A stretch of DNA of 5,007 nt from Methanomicrobiales archaeon (GTDB taxonomy: Archaea > Halobacteriota > Methanomicrobia > Methanomicrobiales > JACTUA01), in NCBI GenBank assembly GCA_028678885.1, contig JAJRCP010000158.1, positions 1 through 5,007 of the forward strand, written 5' to 3'. The notes under the pieces are model-generated. The model was given only the letters and a program-made list of their open reading frames with translations. It had not been told where the DNA came from and ran no database searches. Position 1 is the stretch's first letter; the number at the start of each line of letters is the position of its first letter. Shown here piece after piece: positions 1-4,783 of this stretch. A program made the position numbers and the translations under genes.

Positions 1-351
1 ACTCTCGCAAAAAAGAGGGTGGGTAGCGACATAGAGACCATCCGAAGTCTGGAAATAAAAAAATTCGACAAATATCCTATGTTTCGAGGCATGATGAAAG
101 AGGGTTCCTCTGTGTGTAGGATCGATGCCTGGAAGAGGTGGACTGAGATGGAGGCCTATGCAAAATTTTCTGGAATTCCCTTCTTCATGTGCTTGCATGG
201 CCTTCCATTGGAGAAAGGATATTCCTCCCAATCCTATGTTATCAATGATGAACTGGTGGCAACTATCATGTCCGACGAGGAGAACCCCGTTATCCTATTC
301 CTGTGTGGAGAGGAGATGACATATCCTGGCGTAAGCAAAGATGAGACGTAG
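1..351 (+). CDS. C-terminal part of an unrecognised protein (partial, open at left edge)
   Basis: The reading frame is open from base 1 to the TAG at 349-351. A GTG at 19 could start a 110-residue protein, but it has no properly spaced ribosome site and the frame continues upstream of it, so I read this as the 3' end of a longer gene. The visible part is soluble, with no membrane segment or signal peptide. The central segment, in which an Asp-Ala-Trp-Lys-Arg-Trp run is followed by an amphipathic stretch and a hydrophobic strand (SGIPFFMCL), faintly recalls the D...K core and following helix-strand of PD-(D/E)xK nucleases. That resemblance is too weak for an assignment. A gap of 105 bp separates it from the ligase gene, so it is probably not part of that pathway. 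Coding status is fairly likely; function is unknown. Confidence 0.55.
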   Translation, partial: TLAKKRVGSDIETIRSLEIKKFDKYPMFRGMMKEGSSVCRIDAWKRWTEMEAYAKFSGIPFFMCLHGLPLEKGYSSQSYVINDELVATIMSDEENPVILFLCGEEMTYPGVSKDET

Positions 352-423
352 ATAAGGGGAAGAACATTGTTATTTGGCAAGAGGAAGACTTAGAGCACGA
401 ACAGTGATATGTCCCTAGATTAG

Positions 424-432
424 AAACATATT
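424..432 (+). promoter_or_regulatory. possible weak TATA element for the acyl-adenylating enzyme gene
   Basis: The run AAACATATT is centred about 28 bases upstream of the ATG at 457. That is where an archaeal TATA box would sit if the transcript began at or just before the start codon. No clear Shine-Dalgarno precedes the ATG, which agrees with a leaderless or short-leader mRNA. The match to the archaeal TATA consensus is only moderate. Confidence 0.25.
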
Positions 433-456
433 GTACACTTCCTGATAGAGACCGAT

Positions 457-1938
457 ATGAATTTTACCGACTACCTGTTTGAACACAGCCAGGCCTTCAC
501 CACCCCTTTCCTCCAAGAAGGAGATCGGATCATCACCCATCAGGAGCTCTATCACGCGGTAAATTCACTCGCGGACTTCATTCTTCGCAGATATGGAGTA
601 GGAAAAGAGTTTCTTTTGCTTGCAGAGAATTCCCGGTTTTTTATCATCTGTTACCTCGCCATCATCCGAAGTGGAAATACCGTGATTCTTCTGGAAACCC
701 GGATCGGTGACGCTGATCTGGCCCAGATACGAAAAACCTGTTCCATCAGTGCATATTTCGTGCAGGAAAGATATGCAGCGAGATTTTCAGATGCCTCTCC
801 GCACCTCTATTCCGAGAGGATCCTGGATGAGAGATCGGATTCCATGCCGGCGTATCCTACGACCCAGAGGGATGAGGTTGCAGTCATCGTTTTCACCTCC
901 GGAACTACGGGAGCAAAAAAGGGGGTGATGCTCACTCATGACAATCTTGTATCCAATACTGAGGCAATTATCTCCTACCTCTCCCCCCTTTCCCCAAACG
1001 ATAGAATCTGTGTGGTGCTTCCCTTCTATTACTGTTACGGGGCATCCCTGCTACATACCCACTTGCGCGTAGGGGGGAGTATGATCTTCAGCAGGTTGGT
1101 CTTCCCTGCGGTACTCCTGAAAGATCTTCGCTTGCATCGCTGCACAGGTTTGGCAGGAGTTCCCAGCACCTTCCAGATCCTCATCAATAAAACATCCTTT
1201 TTACGGGAGGATTTTCCAACACTTCGCTACATGACCCAGGCAGGGGGGCATCTCCCTCGAAAGTATATCGGGAATATCCTTGATGCGTTCCCTAATAAGA
1301 AGTTCTATGTCATGTATGGAGCGACAGAAGCGACTGCACGACTTTCCTATCTCCCTCCCGATCTGGCCCGACAAAAGATTGGATCGATCGGGAAGGGTAT
1401 CCCCGGGGTCACCTTGCAAGTGGTGAACCAAGAAGGAGTCCCGGTTCAGCCCGGCGAAGTCGGGGAGATTACCGCCCAAGGAGAAAATATCATGAAGGGG
1501 TATTATAAGGACCCCGAGGGCACTGCCCAGACAATCAGACAAGGGATTCTGTATACCGGGGATCTTGCTACCGTAGATGAGGACGGATTTATTTTTATCG
1601 TGGGACGATCGAAAAATATCATTAAATCAGGGGGATATCGCATCTCTCCTCTTGAGATCGAGGATTTTATCATTTCTCTCCCCGATGTTCAAGGTTGTGT
1701 TGTCCTTGGGCTTCCGGATGAGATCATGGGTGAAGCAGTGGTCGCAGTGATCCAGACGGAATCATACAATAAGAGTTCCCTTGCAGAGGGTATCAAGAGA
1801 ACCTGTTCAAAGCAGTTCCCTTCCTATAAAATCCCGCAAATTATCGAATTCGTCAGTGAATATCCGCTCAATTCGTCACAAAAGATCGATCGAAACCGGC
1901 TGAGGGAGATCTTACTCGAAAGAAACAAGATTCGGTAA
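457..1938 (+). CDS. acyl-adenylating enzyme (AMP-dependent synthetase/ligase, ANL superfamily)
   Basis: This 493-residue protein has the complete core of a class I adenylate-forming enzyme. It would use ATP to convert a carboxylic acid to its acyl-AMP, then pass the acyl group to CoA or a carrier-protein thiol in the cytoplasm. Visible motifs in order are the Ser/Thr/Gly-rich ATP loop TSGTTGAKKG (147-156), the A5 motif YGATEA (287-292), YTGDL with the ribose-binding Asp (366-370), GR and the hinge region (383-391), and the catalytic Lys of the C-terminal A10 motif in SSQKIDR (Lys476). All catalytic residues are present, so it should be active. The residue before Lys476 is Gln where Gly is usual. 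The LPFYYCYGASLLHTHL segment (188-203) recalls stand-alone ligases I associate with polysaccharide and carrier-protein clusters; this is from memory, not a search. With a carrier protein encoded nearby, loading of that carrier is the favoured role. The acid used is unknown; a CoA ligase is the alternative. Confidence 0.9.
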   Translation: MNFTDYLFEHSQAFTTPFLQEGDRIITHQELYHAVNSLADFILRRYGVGKEFLLLAENSRFFIICYLAIIRSGNTVILLETRIGDADLAQIRKTCSISAYFVQERYAARFSDASPHLYSERILDERSDSMPAYPTTQRDEVAVIVFTSGTTGAKKGVMLTHDNLVSNTEAIISYLSPLSPNDRICVVLPFYYCYGASLLHTHLRVGGSMIFSRLVFPAVLLKDLRLHRCTGLAGVPSTFQILINKTSFLREDFPTLRYMTQAGGHLPRKYIGNILDAFPNKKFYVMYGATEATARLSYLPPDLARQKIGSIGKGIPGVTLQVVNQEGVPVQPGEVGEITAQGENIMKGYYKDPEGTAQTIRQGILYTGDLATVDEDGFIFIVGRSKNIIKSGGYRISPLEIEDFIISLPDVQGCVVLGLPDEIMGEAVVAVIQTESYNKSSLAEGIKRTCSKQFPSYKIPQIIEFVSEYPLNSSQKIDRNRLREILLERNKIR

Positions 1939-2005
1939 AGATCTCTACGGGAGATGCCCCTTCCATTCCGCAAATTCTTTCAGGGAGGACCAGGGCGCAT
2001 CCTTC

Positions 2006-2017
2006 AATAATAAAAAA
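2006..2017 (-). terminator. T-tract terminator of the NadE-like gene
   Basis: Just after the stop codon of the minus-strand gene, the RNA-sense strand reads TTTTTTATTATT. No stable GC stem precedes it. Oligo-T tracts alone are typical archaeal termination signals, and the position between two convergent genes fits. The placement is seen in sequence; the function is inferred. Confidence 0.45.
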
Positions 2018-2020
2018 TGG

Positions 2021-3001
2021 TTATGCCGAGGAAAGATAGCAGATCGGGGGAGGGCTAGATAGATATTTCGCATTATTCTTCATCGCATGAATGTGTTTCA
2101 GCGCTGGTAAAATCTGCTCAGAAGACAACCCTGTGCTTTTTTGGATACGATCGAGGGGGTACTTCTTTTCCTCTGCATACAGTAATTCATCGAGTATTTC
2201 GTACGGCATCCTCCAGTAGAAGTCCATGTCAGAGACATAGTTACTCCATGTATCGGGACTCGGGGGGCGGGCGATCACTTCACGGTCAATATTGAGGGTT
2301 TCAGCAATCCCATACACCTGGGTCTTGTAGCAATCAGCGAGCGGCTCCAAGTCCACCCCTCCATCCCCATATTTAACGAAATGTCCGGTCAGCAATTCTG
2401 TCTTATTCGTGGTACCGCAGACTGTATAGTGATTTTTTTCCGCAAGCATGTACTGGATAAGCATCCTCGTTCTCTGCTTCACGTTCTGAAGAGAGATGAT
2501 CTTCAGGAGCTCATCGGCGTGCAGTCTTTTTTCAGCAATGTTTTTTCCGTCCTCAACAATGCGAAGGTGCGGGATGTTCAGGGAACCTTCCTGCAGGACG
2601 TTTTGTGGCAAATATAAGGAGGTTGTATGGATGGAGGGATCAAAGGAAGGAAAAATTTTTTTAATAAGAGCATATTTTTTCTCATATACTCCGCACGATT
2701 CGAGATACGGGGTAATAGTAACTTCTTCATACCTGACCTGGAACCTCTTCACGAGATTCATCCCCAGTTCACGGCTCGAAGGCGCCGATTCCTCCTCAGG
2801 GAGAATCATCGCAATAACCCTCTCCTTACCTAAACCCTTGACGGCTAGAGCAAGGGTCACAGCAGAGTCAATACCGCCAGATACCCCGATTACCGTTCCT
2901 TTCTTCTTAAAATTGTCCAGAGTCACATTTCTGATAAACAAAGATATCGCATCGGGAATGCGGTCGATGTAAATAAGAAGTTCATTTCTGATGGGTCCCA
3001 T
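2021..3001 (-). CDS. NadE-like PP-loop amide synthase (divergent NAD synthase paralogue)
   Basis: This 326-residue protein belongs to the NAD synthase fold, whose members adenylate a carboxylate with ATP and convert it to an amide with ammonia. The PP-loop SGGIDS (41-46) binds the ATP phosphates. The segment from Gln176-Arg177 through GTTNKTE (196-202) and KYGDGGVDLEPLADCYKTQV (210-229) matches the NadE core closely. Two things argue against housekeeping NadE. First, about 60 extra residues lie between the early core and the QRTR helix (roughly 100-165), while compact NadE proteins are about 250-270 residues. Second, the usual PSA-x-LW-x-GQTDE stretch that helps hold deamido-NAD is replaced by PPSPDTWSNYVSDMDFYW (246-263). 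That variant recalls a NadE-like subgroup with an RPPTTDTY-type motif that I associate with biosynthetic clusters, again from memory. No glutaminase domain is fused, so ammonia must come free or from a partner. The ATG start is fixed by a strong ribosome site. It is convergent with the ligase gene and divergent from the carrier protein gene. Confidence 0.85.
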   Translation of the reverse strand: MGPIRNELLIYIDRIPDAISLFIRNVTLDNFKKKGTVIGVSGGIDSAVTLALAVKGLGKERVIAMILPEEESAPSSRELGMNLVKRFQVRYEEVTITPYLESCGVYEKKYALIKKIFPSFDPSIHTTSLYLPQNVLQEGSLNIPHLRIVEDGKNIAEKRLHADELLKIISLQNVKQRTRMLIQYMLAEKNHYTVCGTTNKTELLTGHFVKYGDGGVDLEPLADCYKTQVYGIAETLNIDREVIARPPSPDTWSNYVSDMDFYWRMPYEILDELLYAEEKKYPLDRIQKSTGLSSEQILPALKHIHAMKNNAKYLSSPPPICYLSSA

Positions 3002-3006
3002 AAATT

Positions 3007-3017
3007 CCCTCCTCCTT
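3007..3017 (-). promoter_or_regulatory. strong Shine-Dalgarno of the NadE-like gene
   Basis: Read on the minus strand, AAGGAGGAGGG ends five bases before the ATG whose first base is 3001. It is the strongest ribosome site among the genes in this window and fixes the start codon. The other genes have weak or no such sites, so this gene may be translated more efficiently than its neighbours. Confidence 0.8.
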
Positions 3018-3026
3018 ATGATAATG

Positions 3027-3048
3027 AAGGAATATTAAGTTATTCCTT
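3027..3048. promoter_or_regulatory. inverted repeat, candidate operator in the divergent promoter region
   Basis: A perfect 8-bp inverted repeat, AAGGAATA-N6-TATTCCTT, lies between the start codons of the NadE-like and carrier protein genes. Its two half-sites are 14 bp apart start to start. It lies at or just after the predicted transcription start of the minus-strand gene, where a dimeric helix-turn-helix repressor could block that promoter. As an RNA hairpin in the NadE-like leader it would be A/U-rich and weak, so a DNA-level role is favoured. No regulator gene is visible in the window. Confidence 0.5.
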
Positions 3049-3050
3049 AC

Positions 3051-3070
3051 AAAAAATATATTTTTATAAT
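3051..3070. promoter_or_regulatory. bidirectional archaeal-type TATA region
   Basis: An A/T block contains the perfect 14-bp palindrome AAAAATATATTTTT (3052-3065) followed by TTATAAT. On the plus strand a TATA centre near 3064 predicts a start near 3090, giving a short leader of about 15-17 bases before the carrier protein ATG at 3107. On the minus strand a centre near 3059-3062 predicts a start near 3033-3036, giving a leader of about 32-35 bases that contains the strong ribosome site. The same element may serve both divergent genes. This is inferred from spacing only. Confidence 0.5.
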
Positions 3071-3106
3071 CTAATAATGATAGACAGTTCATGACAGGAA
3101 ATAGTT

Positions 3107-3352
3107 ATGGATAAGATACAGGAAGACTTAATAGAATATTTACATTCGAGAGCATTTTTACCGAATGGAGGTACTCTACGTCCGAATGAGTCTCTCACCA
3201 GCGCGGGAGTCATTGATTCGATTGGACTCATTCAGTTAATTGACTATCTCGAAGAAAAGTATAATCTCGAAGTTCCCCTGGAATTTATCACGCCGGATAA
3301 TTTTGATACTCTGGAGGGAATTGAGCGAACTATCAGACAGCTATCTGCCTAG
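3107..3352 (+). CDS. stand-alone acyl (peptidyl) carrier protein
   Basis: This 81-residue acidic protein has the length and helix pattern of an acyl carrier protein. The attachment site is visible as GVIDSIGLIQLIDYLEE (34-50), the D-S-(I/L)-G-x-(I/V)-x-(L/M) signature, with Ser38 as the likely acceptor of 4'-phosphopantetheine. The downstream acidic recognition helix (IDYLEEKYNLEVP) and the final helix around GIERTIRQL are typical. A modest AGGA lies 7-10 bases ahead of the ATG. It should carry the acyl group activated by the ligase at 457-1938 and present it to the PP-loop enzyme encoded four bases downstream, with which it is very probably co-transcribed. It needs a phosphopantetheinyl transferase, which is not in the window. 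A D-alanyl-carrier-like or amino-acyl carrier role is also possible. Confidence 0.9.
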   Translation: MDKIQEDLIEYLHSRAFLPNGGTLRPNESLTSAGVIDSIGLIQLIDYLEEKYNLEVPLEFITPDNFDTLEGIERTIRQLSA

Positions 3353-3356
3353 AGAC

Positions 3357-4358
3357 ATGAGAAACAACAGAATACGATGCAAAAAATGTATCCTTGATTC
3401 AGCCACCCCGGGGATCATCCTTAATCCTGCAACCGGCCTTTGCCAGTATTGTGAACAGGAACCAGTTGTCGTCCCCAAATCAGAGGAATTGCACCAGATT
3501 CTCAACGGCTCTCGGGGCAAGAAAGAATTTGATGCTATATTCGCCCTATCCGGGGGAAAAGATTCCTGTTACACCCTCCATCACTTGAAAAACTTATATC
3601 CAGACCTGCGGATTCTCGCTGTTCAATTCGATAACGGATTTATCTCAAATATTGCGGTTAACAATGCAAAAAGATTCTGCCGTATGACGGAGTCCACGTA
3701 CCTCTCCCTCACAACTGACCCGGTTATACTGAGTACTGCGTTTCGCCGGGCGGCCGAATCTACCAACGGATATCCACTCATCTCCCGCATTCGGGCGAGT
3801 GACATCTGCAACACATGCATCGGCATTGTGAAGCAGAAATTACTCGGGTTGGCACTCATCCATCAGGCACCCCTGGTGGTATTCGCATTTTCTCCCGGCC
3901 AGACCACAAACCCGTATATCCGGCTTAACCTATCCTCGATCCAGTGGTTCAGAAATCTGTTTCAGAAGGAACTCCAAGCAATAGGAGTAACTAATTGCGA
4001 TGAATTACTAATCGGCAAGGATCTCTTAACACAGGTCGCCCCGAAATTTGAATTAATCATGGCGCATCCACTTCTTATTTGGGACTATGATAAAAAGCGG
4101 ATCGAGCAGGAATGTATCGATCTGGGGTGGAGGTACCCTGATCTTGGGGATCGTAACTCGACAAATTGTCTGTTGAATGCCTATGCAATCGACAATCATA
4201 TTAAAAAATATGGGATTCATCCTTATGCTTTCGATCTCGCCGCTCTTGTTCGGGGCGGTCATCTTTCTAGGGAAGAAGCCATCAGTAGTGTTGACGCCGA
4301 TTTGTCCCCTACTTTGATCCGGTATGCAAGAGACAAACTCCAGATCACCCTGAAATAA
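3357..4358 (+). CDS. PP-loop ATPase with zinc-finger-like N-terminus and internal CxxC...C (amido- or sulfur-transferase)
   Basis: This 333-residue protein is an ATP-pyrophosphatase of the adenine nucleotide alpha hydrolase type. Members adenylate a carbonyl or carboxyl oxygen and swap it for nitrogen or sulfur. The PP-loop is SGGKDS (65-70), after the strand DAIFAL. Two N-terminal pairs, Cys8-Cys11 and Cys29-Cys32, form a probable zinc knuckle like those opening N-acetyl-sugar amidotransferases (WbpG/PseA-like) and TtuA/Ncs6 tRNA thiolases. Further on come DICNTCIGIVKQKLL (Cys151, Cys154) and STNCLLN (Cys271), giving the two-plus-one cysteine set that holds a 4Fe-4S cluster in TtuA/TtcA. The C-terminus VRGGHLSREEA (298-308) resembles sugar amidotransferase tails. 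The ATG at 3357 is chosen because it directly precedes the cysteine pair; the 39 codons upstream in this frame overlap the carrier gene. No clear ribosome site is present, so translation is probably coupled to the carrier protein. The enzyme class is firm; nitrogen versus sulfur and the substrate are open. Confidence 0.85.
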   Translation: MRNNRIRCKKCILDSATPGIILNPATGLCQYCEQEPVVVPKSEELHQILNGSRGKKEFDAIFALSGGKDSCYTLHHLKNLYPDLRILAVQFDNGFISNIAVNNAKRFCRMTESTYLSLTTDPVILSTAFRRAAESTNGYPLISRIRASDICNTCIGIVKQKLLGLALIHQAPLVVFAFSPGQTTNPYIRLNLSSIQWFRNLFQKELQAIGVTNCDELLIGKDLLTQVAPKFELIMAHPLLIWDYDKKRIEQECIDLGWRYPDLGDRNSTNCLLNAYAIDNHIKKYGIHPYAFDLAALVRGGHLSREEAISSVDADLSPTLIRYARDKLQITLK

Positions 4359-4443
4359 GGAATATTTAATCGGCTTACAGAGAGCTACAATTCTCCATAA
4401 GTTTGCTCCCACAAAAATTGTAAGGAGAGGTGAAACCTCATCA

Positions 4444-4467
4444 CCCCTTTCCGGAGGGTGAAAGGGG
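4444..4467 (+). repeat. stem-loop, 8-bp perfect stem
   Basis: CCCCTTTC pairs perfectly with GAAAGGGG around the loop CGGAGGGT. Just upstream, GAGGT-GAA-ACCTC (4427-4439) forms another small hairpin, and GGTGA (4429-4433) can instead pair with TCACC (4441-4445), so alternative folds exist. No T run follows, so it is not a standard bacterial intrinsic terminator. It lies 85 bases after the PP-loop gene and may protect or process that transcript's 3' end. Confidence 0.5.
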
Positions 4468-4512
4468 GAGTTACAGGAGGGGAAGTATTTTCTGAAGAGG
4501 TGTACATTTCGG

Positions 4513-4565
4513 TCACTATCGCTCAATCACCCCCCCAGCTGACAAACCAGAAAGTCTGATAGTGA
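4513..4565. repeat. inverted repeat with 37-base spacer
   Basis: TCACTATC (4513-4520) and GATAGTGA (4558-4565) are exact reverse complements. As RNA the stem extends to about 10 pairs with two G-U pairs (GGTCACTATC with GATAGTGATT). No flanking target duplication or transposase is present, so it is more likely an RNA structure than a mobile element. Confidence 0.4.
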
Positions 4566-4662
4566 TTTGGGTTATGATTGTAGATTCATATCCATCAGAA
4601 CGGACATCCATCTCTACAGAGTGTTCATGTCGATTTTTTGGCGTCAAACACACTTATCCAGC

Positions 4663-4681
4663 CCTTTCAAAATCTGAAAGG
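4663..4681 (+). repeat. short stem-loop, 7-bp perfect stem
   Basis: CCTTTCA-AAATC-TGAAAGG forms a perfect 7-bp stem with a 5-base loop, followed by a moderately T-rich stretch (TTGTTTATGG). It may mark the end of a transcript entering from the left or be incidental. It lies about 70 bases upstream of the next TATA element, so it is unlikely to be in the downstream gene's mRNA. Confidence 0.35.
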
Positions 4682-4750
4682 TTGTTTATGGAAATAATTT
4701 TAATAAAAGATAAATTTGATGATTAAATTGTTTAAAAGAAAATAGAGAAC

Positions 4751-4758
4751 TTTATAAG
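4751..4758 (+). promoter_or_regulatory. TATA box for the membrane protein gene
   Basis: TTTATAAG is a near-consensus archaeal TATA element preceded by a purine-rich stretch (AAAATAGAGAAC) that could include the TFB recognition element. Its centre is about 29 bases upstream of the ATG at 4784, which predicts transcription starting almost at the start codon. Confidence 0.6.
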
Positions 4759-4783
4759 TGGCGCATAGAAATGAAAATATAAT

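Larger units (their letters stand above)
4359..4783. other. long intergenic spacer with hairpins, no convincing gene
   Basis: I find no tRNA, rRNA, CRISPR repeat or insertion-sequence end here. The left part (4420-4500) is purine-rich with a compact stem-loop, the middle has a longer inverted repeat (4513-4565), and the right part is A/T-rich and leads into the promoter of the membrane protein gene. One short frame (4574-4726, 50 residues) lacks a ribosome site and recognisable features, so it is not called. The spacer is long compared with the other gaps of roughly 80-105 bp and could hold a small RNA or the 3' region of the carrier/PP-loop transcript. Confidence 0.5.

Noticed and set aside
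19..21. GTG at 19 as the start of a complete 110-residue gene
   Set aside because: The frame is open to base 1 and no spaced ribosome site precedes it. A truncated longer gene is more likely.
1201..1542. 113-codon minus-strand frame within the ligase gene
   Set aside because: It is a shadow of the ligase coding region and carries no motif.
1941..1955. ATCTC-TACGG-GAGAT as a terminator of the ligase gene
   Set aside because: The stem is only 5 bp, A/T-containing, with a 5-base loop and no T run directly after it.
2496..2972. 158-codon plus-strand frame inside the NadE-like gene
   Set aside because: It is antisense to a gene with strong NadE motifs and a strong ribosome site; its translation has no family character.
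3240..3356. N-terminal extension of the PP-loop protein by 39 codons to an ATG at 3240
   Set aside because: It would overlap the carrier protein gene by 113 bases, and its sequence is unlike the family. The ATG at 3357 places the expected CxxC pair at residues 8-11.
4053..4526. 157-codon minus-strand frame
   Set aside because: Most of it is antisense to the PP-loop gene, which has clear motifs. It has no recognisable domain and no credible ribosome site.
4513..4565. Inverted repeat as the ends of a miniature transposon
   Set aside because: The arms are only 8 bp, the element would be about 53 bp, and there are no flanking direct repeats or second copies in the window.
4574..4726. 50-residue frame in the long spacer
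   Set aside because: It has no ribosome site, no TATA at a useful distance and no recognisable feature; a frame of this length is expected by chance.
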